Shown here piece by piece: positions 23,437 through 35,192 of a stretch of DNA of 64,000 nt. The position numbers were made by a program, and so were the translations under genes. Each line of letters begins with the position of its first letter. Positions within the stretch are counted from its first letter, which is position 1. The notes under the pieces were generated by a model. The model was given only the letters and a program-made list of their open reading frames with translations, searched no databases and was not told where the DNA came from. Location: contig CM057152.1 in the NCBI GenBank assembly GCA_029962745.1, forward strand, positions 20,705,310 through 20,769,309, given 5' to 3'. The stretch is from Echinometra lucunter (taxonomy: Eukaryota; Echinodermata; Echinoidea; Camarodonta; Echinometridae).

Positions 23437-23580
23437 GGTGGAGGAGAAGAAGAAGAAGAAGAAGAAGAAGAAGAACCGGAAGAAGAAGAAGAAGAAGAAG
23501 AAGAAGAAGAAGAAGAAGAAGAAGAAGAAGAAGAAGAAGAAGAAGAAGAAGAAGAAGAAGAAGGAGAAGAAGAAAAAGAT
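23437..23580. repeat. (AAG)n microsatellite
   Basis: Long GAA/AAG tract between the putative first exon and the start exon of gene A. The poly-Glu, poly-Arg and poly-Leu frames in three phases are artefacts. Confidence 0.97.
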
Positions 23581-24103
23581 GAAACATGCAGAATGAAAAG
23601 CAGAAGAAAAGGAAAGATAAAAAAGGAAAAAAAGAAAATAAAAGAAAGTAAAAGAAAGGGAGAAAGAGTAAGAAGAAGCAGAAGAAAGGGAAAAGGCAGA
23701 GAGTAAGAAGGAAGAGAAAACCTATGCGGATTTTTAAAAACAAGTTCTGTTAAACAACCTGATGATTTTTGACAACTGTTTTAAGAGGTATACAAGACGG
23801 GAAAAAACGGCAAGGAGTAAAAAGTAAAAATGAAATATGGGCTAATGCCGAAATAGAAGTAGAAAATGCATAGGAAACGAAATACGAAAGAAAAAAGAGC
23901 ACGACCAAAGACCAAAAGAGAAGATTCCAATCTTTTCTTTACCAAAATTTTGAAGTAAAGGAAAGTGTTGGTAAGCCACAAAATCATCATTAATATAAGT
24001 CAACCATTTTCAAGGTATTTTATAACGCATACTGGTAATAAATTAATTTCTTTTTAGATTAGATGTTGTTTTGAAATTTAATCCAAATGTAACCATACCT
24101 ACC

Positions 24104-24300
24104 GCAGGGCATCGACAATCCAGATAACAATCTGTTCCCTGAATTCTCTTCACGAGGCTGTCGACTCTCGGTATCAACTAGAATGTCCGAGCAAGAAGAC
24201 AAGGGCGTGGTCATTCCATTTCGTCTCAGACTCCGCCGATAGATGAAACTTTACGGTGAATCCATTCAACGCAACCATTTTGGAAGACCAATCCAATGTC
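24104..24300 (-). promoter_or_regulatory. Putative 5' untranslated first exon and promoter region of gene A
   Basis: A strong donor (GCG|GTAGGTATGG on the minus strand) lies at 24103/24104, upstream of the ATG exon of gene A. I see no conserved reading frame to its right. It is best read as a non-coding first exon with the promoter nearby. The 5' limit given here is arbitrary, because I cannot identify a transcription start or TATA element with confidence. Confidence 0.35.
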
Positions 24301-24702
24301 GATCGAACTCATCTGTCAAGCGTCCATGGTTTCACCACTCCTCATAAAGCTCCAGAATTGAATTTTCTACAAACTGCAACATGGTCTTGCTCCCGAGTCT
24401 TGCTAATCGCTTAGAGTTTGTTTGTGATGTTCGACTAACGCGTTAATAGACCTACTAATTTCATGCATTGTTGAAAAAAAAGTTTCACTTGACAACTAAG
24501 AAGCATGCCAGAGGCTTGCCCGACAGAGCAACAACTAAGCAAGCTGAATTCCATCTATTGAGATGCCATAATGCACAACAGGTATATGAATAAAGGGTTC
24601 TGGAGAGAAATGTGCACACATCTATTTCAGTGCAAGTTTGTAGATGGATAGGCCGACACCGACCTTCCATTATTCACATTAATTTGTATTGAACATTGGA
24701 TT

Positions 24703-24963
24703 CACTATGAACATGACGGACAAAGAAAGTGGACAAAATAAACAACCCTTCATTCTACCCTTCACAATGGTTCTGGAAGTCAAAAGAACATCCCTTCACT
24801 GCTATTGTCTAAAATATGTGGAACAGGTGTCACATGCATATTCACCTGGAACTACATGATTAAGCTGTGAAGGGATGTTCTTTTGACTACCAGAACCATT
24901 GTGAAGGGTAGAATGAGAGATTGTTTATTTTGTCCGCTTTCTTTGTCCGCCATGTTCATAGTG
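24703..24963. repeat. Inverted repeat, ~95 bp arms
   Basis: The left arm 24703-24799 and right arm 24870-24963 are close inverse copies (for example TTGTGAAGGGTAGAATG against CATTCTACCCTTCACAA). The spacer is about 70 bp. Probably a MITE or foldback element. Confidence 0.8.
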
Positions 24964-25042
24964 ATTATTACTTGTCACATGGGTTCGCGATTATGGCATA
25001 GACCCATTAACTCATGTATTTCATTCATGCATTTTTCTCTCC

Positions 25043-25205
25043 AGGGGAGCGTTTCATGAAAGGACTTGTCGGATGTTTTATCTGACAAAGTCTGTTTTAT
25101 CCGACAGCTGCCATAGTAACGATGCTTCTCAGCCAATCAAAATCAAGGAAAGATGTCAGATCTGACAACTTGTCAGACAACAAATGTTGATGAAACGCTC
25201 CCCTG
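25043..25205 (-). mobile_element. 163 bp MITE, CAGGGGAGCGTTTCATGA family
   Basis: Termini CAGGGGAGCGTTTCATGA and the inverse, with an interior of CGGATGTTTTATCTGAC and GCCATAGTAACGATGC. A near-identical reverse-oriented copy is at 29525-29687, and fused copies lie at 42486-42811. Confidence 0.9.
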
Positions 25206-25330
25206 AACACATGGTTACTAGGTCACCTGTCATGCATAATGGCATCTCAATAGGAATGGAACAGTATGCATTCATTAGTTTTTGCCAATTCAGGCAAGCC
25301 TATAGCAAGTTTCTAATAGTTGTCAAGGGA

Positions 25331-25590
25331 ACTATTGTTCAACAAGTATGCATAAATTAGTACAGACGGGTCTATTTGGCAAGGATAAGGTACTTTCACT
25401 TTGGTATATACACTCTACTGCAAAGCATTCTGAAATTCATAAAATTGTATACAATCACCTTTAACTATTGTTCAACAAGTATGCATAAGTACAGACGGGT
25501 CTTTTTGGCAAGGATAATGTACTTTCACTTTGGTCTACTCTACTGCAAAGCATTCTGAAATTCATAAAATTGTATACAATCACCTTTATA
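25331..25590. repeat. Tandem duplication of a ~130 bp unit
   Basis: The segments 25331-25463 and 25464-25590 are near-identical direct copies starting ACTATTGTTCAACAAGTATG, differing by small indels. Not coding. Confidence 0.9.
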
Positions 25591-25775
25591 TTTATGTCTG
25601 CACCGGTCTCTCTTTTTTCATGTTGATCCCTCTCTCTCTCTTTCTCTTCATTTCTCCTCTCCATCTCTGCCTTGTTCCCCCTCTATTCATCTGTTTTTTC
25701 ATCTCTCTCTCTCCCCCTCCTTTACTCTCTCTCTTTCTGTCACACACACTTCAATCATTTAATTATATCCCTTAA

Positions 25776-27560
25776 GGACGTTCCACAGTTAAAATGAAAT
25801 CCATGTCATTTTCTCCAAATTTTGCATAGAGTTACTTTGGTACCTATGTAGGTCAAAAATGCAAAAAATAATATAGGTTCATGTGCTTATTTTTTTTCTA
25901 CGGGACTTTGAAGTTGCCATAATTGGATGGCAGATAAAATGACGCAATCAAGAGATTTAGGCCTCTTTTAGACCTCACGATTTCGACAAACGAGTATAAA
26001 TCACTTTTACTCTGTCAAAACCCTATCAAACTTCATCAAATCCTCCAGATTTGTAGCGAAATGTATGACAAAGGTGTAAAGACTGTTAAAACTGGGCCAT
26101 CTGTACTTCTCTTTAAACTAGCAGCGCCCTCATGTGCCGAAAATGGTGCCAAAAAGGACAAAAAACATATCTTAGGGGGCTGGGAATCCACAGGAAAAAT
26201 AAAATGTACAGATTAAGCTGCACTTTATTCAAAATCCATGTCATTTTCATGAAAATTTGCAAAATGGTAGAGGAATGCCTACTAAAGGGGTAGACACATT
26301 AAAAAAGTGGGGTCCATGTGCTCGTTTTCATGCTGTCGGCGCCCTAATGGCTGCGTATCGGTTTGAAAAACCCCCCGAAACGCGCCAAAAGCATGCAAAA
26401 GGCTTAGAATCTAATCCAAAATACGGCAGATTCAATTTTATGGCTCAAAACATTCAAAACCCATGTCATATTCGTCTTTCTCTCTAGAATTGTAGAGGAA
26501 AGTATACTGAAGAGATTGAAACATTTAGAAAGTGGGGTCCATGTGCGTGTTTTTGAAATATCGTCGCCCTCGTAGTTGCGAATCGGCTTGAAAATCACAC
26601 ACAAAAAAAAAACCGCGCCAAAAACATGCAAAGGGATGATAACGTGATCCAAAATACGGCCGATTCAATTTTATGGCCCAAAACAGTCAAAACCCATGTC
26701 ATATTCGTCTTTCTCTCTAGAATTGTAGAGGAAAGTATACTGAAGAGATTGAAACATTAAAAAAGTGGGGTCCATGTGCTCGTTTTCAAGCTGTCGGCGT
26801 CCTTACGGCTGCGAATCGGCTTGAAAATCGCCAAAACGCGCCAAAAACAGTCATGCAAAGGGCTGAGAATCTGATCCAAAATACGGCCGATTCAATTTTA
26901 TGGCCCCAAACATTCAAAACCCATGCCATATTTGTCTTTCTCTCTGTAATTGTAGAGGAAAGTATACTGAAGAGATTGAAACATTAAAAAAGTGGGGTCC
27001 ATGTCAAAGACGTTTTATGTGCTCGTTTTCATGCTGTCGGCGTCCTAACGGCTGCGAATCGGCTTGAAAATCACCAAAAACGCGCCAAAAACATGCAAAG
27101 GGCTGAGAATCTGATCCAAAATACGGCCGATTCAATTTTATGGCCCCAAACATTCAAAACCCATGTCATATTCGTCTTTCTCTCTGTAATTGTAGAGGAA
27201 AGTATACTGAAGAGATTGAAACATTAAAAAAGTGGGGTCCATGTGCTCGTTTTCATGCTGTCGGCGTCCTAACGGCTGCGAATCGGCTTGAAAATCACCA
27301 AAACGCGCCAAAAACATGCAAAATATTGAGAATCTCATCCAAAATACGGCCGATTCAATTTTATGGTCCCACGCATTCAAAACCCATGTCATATTCGTCC
27401 TTCTCTCTAGAATTGTAGAGGAAAGTATACTGAAGAGATTAGAGCATTAAAAAAGTGGGGTCCATGTGCTTGTTTTTGAACTGTCGTCGCCCTAATAGTT
27501 GCGAATCGGCTTGAAAACCACATAACGCGCCAAAAACATGCAAAAGGCTGAGAATCTATA
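25776..27560. repeat. ~225 bp tandem array inside the TTAA element
   Basis: Repeats begin at about 26230, 26455, 26689, 26916, 27156 and 27379, marked by CCATGTCATATTCGTC and AATACGGCCGATTCAATTTT. One unit carries a 20 bp internal insertion. The first units are the most diverged, next to the left terminus. Confidence 0.9.
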
Positions 27561-28557
27561 CTGAAAACGAAAGTTGGTCAAATGACTAAAAAGATTTATC
27601 ATTCATTATGTCTTATTTGACTAAGAAATAATTAGTAATTTGTTTTTAAACTGAATAATATTAATTAGTCAATCAAATTATGTCTTATTTGAGTAATCCT
27701 GGAAATAATTAGTATTGCATGAGAAAGAATTGGTCCGTAAATAGTCCTACACTGAAATCAGTTAGTCTTACATTAGTCTTCCATTAGTCTTTAGACAATG
27801 ATGACATGACGTGGTGCTGAGGTAAGCTGTCAGTCATGGGAACTAATTTCACACATATTCAAATTTTGTATATACTTTTTAAAACAATGGCTGTTCTTGA
27901 CACCCTGAATGCTTGTCATAGGCTTGACTGACATAGCAACAAGTAGTGTTGATTCCAAATTATTTTTGTAGTTAATAGACATGTTTACTAACATATTCAA
28001 ATTTTGTGCATACCTTTCAATCACTGGTTGTTGTTGATAACCGGAAAGCTTGCCAAAGGCTTTCAAGACAGAGCACCAAGATTAGTAATGTTACCCAAGT
28101 AGGCAAGTACTATAGTGTTTGTTCATTACTAACAGGTTTAAGGAATATCTCCTTTATAGTCTATAGTACAGACGTCCGGTCAAGGTTTTCCTGAGATTAT
28201 ATAAACACTTTTCATTGGACTTCTCAATCAAACACAGGAATAATGCCTGCAGAAGTAGGTAAAAATATCCCCTCAGGTATGCAGTATTCAGTTTTCTGAG
28301 AGTAGGGCCTCCAAAAGAGGGGGGTTTTCCCACTAAAGAAAACACACGAATTGCGAATCGCTAGCAATATTCGCCGATTCACATTACATTTCATTACACA
28401 ATGCTATTGCTATTTGAACATAATCACTGTGACCTCCTAATTTGCCATTAGGCAACCTAACCAACTGTATTGGTTGCCTGGCTGGCAACCAAGAAAAAAA
28501 GTGAAGTGAGAGCCCTGTGAATCTTTACTAAAGCTTTAGACAGGCTTTACAATCAAT

Positions 28558-29151
28558 CAGTGGCGGCACCAGGGGGGGGGGGGGGGGGGGGGGGCATGGG
28601 GGGGCATTTGCCCCCCCCCCCCACTCAGAAGCTTTGCCCCCCCAGTTGCCCCCCCAGAAATTTTGAGGACTGAAATGAAAAATTATACAGTAATTTGTAA
28701 ATAAGTAGATGTTGTCATAAGCATCATATTCAAGCTGTGAAGTTCTTTGAAATACCATTTTCCACTCTTCAAAACTTTGATTGAAAACCAAAAAGTGGTT
28801 ATTTTTGGCTCGTTCGCTTCGCTCGCTCGTCATATTTTAAAATTTCTTTTCTAAAATGCGATTAAAAACAAGAAAAGTAGACATTTTCGGCTCACTCGCT
28901 TCGCTCGCTCGTCATATTTCAGAATATTTATTCGAAAATGCGATTAAAAAGCAAAAAGCGGTTATTTTTTTGTTCGCTCGCTTCGCTCGCTCGCAAAATT
29001 GATATTAAAATGGGTGTAAGCGACTAAAACTCGCGCTTCACGCTCGATTTTTCCATACATGCAAAAGAAAAATTGACTGCCCCTGCCCCCCCAACATTTT
29101 CTTTTGCCCTCTATTTGCCCCCCCACTTTAACAATCCTGGTGCTGCCACTG
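28558..29151. mobile_element. hAT-like non-autonomous element with 8-bp TSD
   Basis: Termini CAGTGGCGGCACCAGG and CCTGGTGCTGCCACTG are inverse. CAATCAAT is duplicated at 28550-28557 and 29152-29159. The interior has poly-G/poly-C runs next to the ends and three or four units containing TCGCTTCGCTCGCTCG. A single related unit occurs near 45705-45735. Confidence 0.92.
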
Positions 29152-29524
29152 CAATCAATGGTAATTGTTACCATATACATGTATCGTGACGAATGTAAAT
29201 CTAGTCAATTTTGTAAACCAAAACCAGCGAGAGCTAGCTGCTGCGCTCCAGGCCGGCCAGCTCGGCAGGCTCGGCGTTGCATCTGCGCTGTGATGCACCG
29301 TGAACAATCAGCTGACGCGCACAGCTGATCAATCAGCTGTGCGCTTGACGTTTTAACCTGCGCGGTAGGGATGCGCAGAAACATAACTGTGGAACGTCCT
29401 TAAAATGTGCCTATAATAATCCTCATAATCATATAAGTATCATGCCAACTCCTCAAAATGTTTTTAGATAAGTGAGAACAAAATGTCTCCAGAGAGGATA
29501 TAACCAACTGCACCTAAATTATTT

Positions 29525-29687
29525 CTGGGGGCGTTTCATCAACATTTGTTGTTTGACAAGTTGTCAGATCTGACATCTTTCCTTGACTTTGATTGGCTGA
29601 GAAGCATCGTTACTATGGCAACTGTCGGATAAAACAGACTTTGTCGGATAAAACATCCGACAAGTCCTTTCATGAAACGCTCCCCTG
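29525..29687 (+). mobile_element. 163 bp MITE, copy 2
   Basis: Reverse-oriented near-identical copy of 25043-25205. An open frame at 29593-29796 simply crosses it. Confidence 0.9.
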
Positions 29688-29699
29688 GGACACCATTCA

Positions 29700-31275
29700 A
29701 AAAATCTCTGAGGCATTGTTCAAGAGAAGCATTTCACATAAAGCTGGATTTCATCCCCAAGCAATGACATGTGAGCCTACCCACTTTGCTTCTTAGACTT
29801 ACAGAACATAAGACAGCAAAAAGAAAGACAACAAACTGATCAAGGTCTGGTGCAATTATAGTCGATTATGATATAATTATTCAATACTAGTACATATAGT
29901 CACATCACATCACTCTACTGGCAAGACTGTATAAAAATATAACACATGCTCTGGGGTATTTCAGAGAATATACAGCATTCTACGCTATCAGTGCATACAA
30001 CTTAAATACAGCAATTTTCTCTTCAATATACATATCTAAATATACCTGAAATTTTGTTGCAAATTTGGCAATTTGGCATTGTTCACAAAATGTATTCTAT
30101 AACAAACCTTCCCCTCCATAACATTTCTTCTATGAGTGAAATGAATTAGAATCATGACATTTGTTCACAATTATTTTGATTCTTATTGATCAATATTCAA
30201 ATATGAAAGTGATTACACAATGGTAACTTTTTAAAAAATATATGATCGAGAATAGAATTCTAAGAAGAATAACATTAAAAATTTGATGATTTTCAATCGA
30301 AATCAAAGCATTTTGGATAATTTTCTCATAAAAAGTCAAGAGTTGACAAAAAAATTTAAGTATGAGGTATGACGTAAAAGTGGGTACCCAGCTTCGCGCA
30401 TTGCAGTTGTGCTGCGTGCTAGACTGTACAATTTGTATTAAACCTTGCGCGCATTTTGCTAGAAGTGTGTGACAAGGTACCCACTTTGTCATTTTGACGT
30501 GAAAGTGGGTACCCAGTTGAAACTGGGTCACAGCTGAGGGGTCAAAAATATCCTGAAATCTTACTGCATTTGGGGGTTTCCTTGGCAACACGACTTTTAA
30601 AAAAACTTTGGGAAGATGATTTTCTGCTAATAAAATCATGCTCTTTTAAATGAGCTAACATTGTTTCAGCATTGGGTACCCCCTTTAAGCTTAAGGGGGA
30701 AGGGGGGGGGGGGAAGGAATAGACAGTGCAATATGTGCAAAGCTCATTATACCAGACTCTGGATCAATGAACATTCCATGAAGTGATAAATAAATAGGCT
30801 AAAAGATACTCAATGTTATGAAAATGATTAAAGAGGTGGATTATGATATTATATTGTGATATATCTTAGGCTGTACAAGTAAGCCGCAAATCTATACTAC
30901 TAACTTCAAACAATTCACACTAGCAAACTAGTTACATGGTCTAATTAACAGGAGGAAATTTATACATGTACATTTTCATGAGAAAATATAAATTCCTTTA
31001 GTATACATAGGTATATGTGAATAACGTAATAAGTATGTGATCTACTTACATATCATACAATAAAAAGCACACTAGTGACAAGTATGATCACATATATCAC
31101 ATTCATTATTGTCCCATTAGGAAACAAAGTGAAAAGAAACAGTAATACCCTTTTTTGGTTTTTGCTTGGCAAACATTCTCATTTTCAATGCTTTTTCACT
31201 AGTGCCTATACAGACACAGATAACTGCTCACTAAGGTAGCTTAGCATAACGGAGTGGTACATAAATACGGTTACC
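29700..31275. other. Non-coding, AT-rich; no gene seen
   Basis: No convincing reading frame. Notable words are GTGGGTACCCA-type repeats at 30370-30530 and a small palindrome CCCCCTTTAAGCTTAAGGGG near 30680. Probably old repeat sequence. Confidence 0.4.
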
Positions 31276-31702
31276 GTTCGTTATTCCGAAGGTTCGTTTA
31301 TTCCAAAGGTTCTTTATTCCGAAGGTACGTTATTCCGAAGGTTCATTAGTCTGAAAATGAAAAAAGGTTCATTAGTGTGAAAATGAAAAAAGGTTCATTA
31401 TTCTGAAGGTTCGTTAATCCGAAAATGGAATAAGGTTCGTTAGTCCGAAAATGAAATTTAATGTTCGTTAGTTCGCAAGTTATTTTCAGACTAACGAACC
31501 TTATTTCATTTTTGAACTATCGAACCTTCGGAATGACAAACCTTATTTCATTTTCTGACTAATGAACCTTAGGAATAATGAACCTTCGGAATAACGCCAC
31601 AAACGTTCGGATTAACGAACCCTTTTCCATTTTCAGACTAATGAACATCTAGGTATATGCAATTTGCAAGTTTCAGAATAATGAACCTTCGGAATAACGA
31701 AC
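31276..31702. mobile_element. Foldback minisatellite element
   Basis: The 20 bp end GTTCGTTATTCCGAAGGTTC is exactly repeated in inverse at 31683-31702. The left half is direct repeats of GGTTCRTTATTCCGAA-like units, and the right half is their complement. The whole could fold into a ~200 bp hairpin. Confidence 0.8.
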
Positions 31703-31971
31703 ATCATCCCAAAATACACATCCAGAATGCAAACAATACAGACAATATGCATTTTGTGTTCTTTAGAATCTTCAGCACTCTTTTTGCACCATGCCATTTT
31801 GCTAAGTTACCATTAAGTTGTACCACAAAGGATTGATACATTGGCCCCTGTGAGAAGTCAACAAAACAAATCGGTTCAAGTTACTAATGCTCTGTGTAAA
31901 TGATATGACTTCTGACTTTGCATGACAAAAGGTAACAAGTGCAAGAGGATATTCAATGGAGAGATTGAAAG

Positions 31972-31998
31972 AGAGAGAAAGAGAGAGAGAGAGAGAGA
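31972..31998. repeat. (GA)n microsatellite
   Basis: Short GA-rich tract, no coding meaning. Confidence 0.9.
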
Positions 31999-32055
31999 AT
32001 ACAATCTGACATTGGGCTTGGTAAACTTCGAAGTTTGATCTTGTGAAAATATGGG

Positions 32056-32276
32056 GGTCATGTGTCCGGACGCTTAATGAAAATGAAGCGTTCTCTTTTG
32101 TCTTTGGATTCAACAAATACTATTCATTAAATAGAACTAATCATCATCAATATTTGTTCTCTATAATATTTTGTAACACAAGTGTTAGTAAATTTAAGAA
32201 ATATTGCTTGTAAACTTCTTTAAATGGCTGTTTTAAATCGACTGTCCGGATACACAGCCTGTCCGGACACACGACC
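32056..32276 (-). mobile_element. MITE, TGTCCGGACA family, copy 1
   Basis: Ends GGTCATGTGTCCGGAC and GTCCGGACACACGACC are inverse. The interior matches 41152-41378 in opposite orientation (shared AATATTTGTTCTCTATAATA). A decayed fragment is at 56697-56765. Confidence 0.8.
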
Positions 32277-33390
32277 TCGTGGTATATGTCTACGTAATAT
32301 GTATTCAATGCTAATCTTTCTTTTTTCTCTTTCACGAAAAAATTACTTAGTGATATTTTCAAACCATCATCAGCACTTCTAAGTGCATGCTGGATTCTTT
32401 AATGAATGCAATCACCCAAAGACATGGGTAGACAAATTGCATACAATTCGAGAAGTGCGATAATTCAGGCTATAAATGTTGCACCTAAATCAAGAAAACA
32501 TTGATTAGCAATGTCAACTACATTCTAATGTTCATCTTGACATTCTTACTTTTGCGAAGATATTCAACAAAAAAAAAAATTGATTTAACATTTGTTCCAT
32601 CTTCTTGACTAATAAAAATACACAAAACAACTTTGCAAAAAAAAAAAAATATTGTAAAAATATCAGTGTTAAGGAAAAAGTGAAAGTAGATATAAATTAT
32701 GTAAGAATGGTTACACAGAATGAGAGAGTAACAATTTATGCAGGTTAACCATATAACCTTTCAGAAAAATATCTTTGAGCATTACATGAAAGGATCTCTA
32801 TCTATATACACCGTATCAGTGGGGGCATTAATCAATTGAAAGCAATTGAGATTCAGGAAGTCTTTCAGGTGTATACCACAAGCATCCTCTTTCAAGGTAT
32901 AGTCTACCCAAGGCTTTCTAACTCAGGCAGGTGTATCGCAGCCGTGATTGTTGACATTGGTTGATATGGCAACTGATGATGAAGCTCAGAGTGACCGGTT
33001 ACTGTAAATCAACAAATTTTACATTTTACTATGTTTAGTAAAGCAGTGGAAGCTTTATAAAAGGGATTTCAATTAGAAGTAATTGCTGTAACATAGCAAC
33101 TGATTGCTTGGTTAATGACGGGTATACAGAATCAAAGACTGCATTGACACTATAGCAATTAACCTAAAATAAAAGTGCCCTCACTTTTCACACGCATACC
33201 ACATTATCATATTCTGTACATTATAGACTACAGAACTCTTTTCTCACTGTGTCACTCATGGATACAGTAAATTTCCCTCTCTTTAGTTTTATCTCTTTAG
33301 AGTCTCTTGTGCTAGCAAGGATTTTTTATCAGTGCAGCTAATTGGAGATTAAATTAGACCCTTCCTTTGAAAAAAAAAAAAAAATCACTG
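32277..33390. other. Non-coding; no gene seen
   Basis: AT-rich sequence without supported frames, structure or splice-linked exons. Confidence 0.4.
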
Positions 33391-33394
33391 AAGG

Positions 33395-33715
33395 TGATTA
33401 ATACCCCCACCCCAATGTGTGTGCCAAATATTATAAGCATTGCTGAAAAAATGCGGAAGTAGTTTGATCCGCAAGAGTTTCCACTGATTTTTTGCAATAA
33501 TATGCCGTTACGATGGCAACATGGTTTCTGACACATTCAAAAATGTGTCTAGCACATCTTCATCCCAAGACCAATGTGTGTGTCGAATATCATGAGCATT
33601 GCCTGAAAAATGAGGAAGTAGTTCTGCAAGATTTTGCAATGGACCGACCGCCTGCCCGTACGCTGATTCCTATATACCCCCTTCAAACTTCGTTTGGTGA
33701 GGGTATAAAAAAAAA
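33395..33715. repeat. Probable TIR repeat with TATACCC ends
   Basis: The left AATACCCCCACCCCAATGTGTG and right TGGTGAGGGTATAAA are partly inverse. Inside are two direct blocks with CAATGTGTGTG and GCATTGCTGAAAAA/GCATTGCCTGAAAAA. The layout resembles the element at 14227-15117. Confidence 0.4.
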
Positions 33716-33990
33716 AAAAAGAGAGAGGGGTGAAGGCTGAGGTAAAGCCTTTTGTTACATAAAACTAATCTTCTTAGTTCTCACTAAAAGAAAGCTTTTC
33801 AATTAGGACAATACAGCCAAAAAGACAATGACACCTAACAAACTCATCAAGTGTACATGGTAGTACATGTGTATCAGAATCAAATAGTGAGTGAAAATTT
33901 TAGAAGAATTCAAAGAAACCTTTGTTGTAGATGGATACAAGATGAGAATTGTCCAAGTTAAAAATTAATACACTGTAATTCAGTATTTAA

Positions 33991-34541
33991 AGGGTAAGCC
34001 CACCCTAGAAATTTCACTGTTTCAATAAAAGGAGATAAATTTGAACAACATTTTAAAAAAGAAATGAGCAAAATCGGTCAAAGAATAAGAAAATTACACT
34101 CATTTACATTTTCTAGTAAACTACTCTCGACTCTGCAAATTGGCAACACCGATGACATCATATGCGAGCAGGTCTCCATTCACTTTGTACTTGAAATTTC
34201 ACATTTTCTCAATTTTCTTGGAAGTTATACATTTTCTAACCCCATAGTCATTGTATGTTCAGAAGAATTGCTTTTTACATAACATACTTTGACTGTGGGG
34301 TAAAAAAATTTGTAACTACCAAGAATATTGAGAAAATGTGAAATTTCATGTACAAAGTGAATGGAGACCTGCTCGCATGTGATGTCATCAGTGTTGCCAA
34401 TTTGCAGAGCTAAGAGTAATTTACTGGAAAATGTAAATGAGTGTAATTTTCTTATTCTTTGACCAATTTCGCTCATTTCTTTTTTAAAATGCTGTTCAAA
34501 TTTATCTCCTTTTATTGAAATAGTGAAACTTTCCCTTTAAA
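33991..34541. mobile_element. Palindromic MITE with TTAA edges, ~270 bp arms
   Basis: Almost the whole element is one inverted repeat (for example GAGCAAAATCGGTCAAAGAA against TTCTTTGACCAATTTCGCTC). TTAA lies at both edges, followed by AGGGTAAG and preceded by CTTTCCCT. The two mirrored 72- and 83-residue frames beginning MSKIGQR/MSEIGQR are the two arms read in opposite directions, not genes. Confidence 0.85.
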
Positions 34542-34987
34542 CCATTTTTCACAAATCATGGGAACAATTACAAGGATTACTCACAGTAGCAAGATTTTCT
34601 TTTTTTGTAAATGACACAACCCCCAGAAAAAATCATACACTATCAAATTATACAATTATTATCAAAACAACTACACAAATTCATATTAACCAGTAGCCTA
34701 CCGGAACCGGGTGACACCTGTATTAAGCCTATGGGAAGGAGAGAATTCAACAGTCAACGGGTTAAAACAATCATTCAGAAAAAGAGAATGCTGGATATCT
34801 TAAATAATTAAATCATTAACATCATTAACATTTCTTTGCACTATATCATCTTCCAGACAAAACTACATGTAGCTTCATTTCATCTTATTACCAAAATTAC
34901 ATACTGAAGGACATAGCTCTTACAAATCATCCTAGTCTTCTTTATTAATTGCATTTGCATAGTACACAATTGCATAAAAAGTACATT

Positions 34988-35192
34988 AAGGCTTGTTCAC
35001 ATATGCAGGATAAACCACTTTTAAAAAAACGTAGATTTGTTTAAATTCATACAACATAACAAAGCTGCTATGTGAACTCACTTGACTTATCTATGTATTA
35101 TAAGATATGGAAATGTGACACACAGTGAGCTGAAAAACACCCTCAGATAAATTTTTCAAAGTGGTTTGTCTGTGCATATCTGAACAGGCCTT
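34988..35192. mobile_element. MITE, AAGGCTTGTTCACATATGCA family (complete)
   Basis: Inverse ends AAGGCTTGTTCACATATGCA and TGCATATCTGAACAGGCCTT. The interior of about 165 bp also shows inward pairing (GATAAACCACTTT with AAAGTGGTTTGTC). Confidence 0.8.

Larger units (their letters stand above)
24488..25326. mobile_element. Composite TIR element with nested hairpin and MITE
   Basis: The outer inverted ends CTTGACAACTA and TAGTTGTCAAG continue inward with GGCTTGCC/GGCAAGCC and ATTGAGATGCCAT/ATGGCATCTCAAT. Inside are a ~95 bp-arm hairpin (24703-24963) and the MITE at 25043-25205. Related sequence occurs at 46744-46900. Confidence 0.6.
25776..29399. mobile_element. 3.6 kb TTAA-flanked non-autonomous transposon (Kolobok/piggyBac-like)
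   Basis: It starts GGACGTTCCACAGTTA and ends with the exact inverse TAACTGTGGAACGTCC. TTAA stands immediately outside both ends (25772-25775 and 29400-29403). The left half is a ~225 bp tandem array. The middle has two diverged ~140 bp direct repeats (27845-28085). A hAT-like element is inserted at 28558-29151. No transposase-like frame is present, so it must be mobilised in trans or be dead. Confidence 0.85.

Noticed and set aside
23289..23743. Poly-Glu, poly-Arg and poly-Leu frames of 97-147 residues
   Set aside because: All arise from the AAG repeat. The tract lies between the gene A leader exon and its ATG exon.
26257..27418. Frames of 76-92 residues repeating within 26.2-27.4 kb
   Set aside because: They recur with the 225 bp array of the TTAA element and have no conserved protein character.
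34064..34476. Paired small proteins starting MSKIGQRIRK and MSEIGQRIRK
   Set aside because: They are two arms of one palindromic MITE read on opposite strands.
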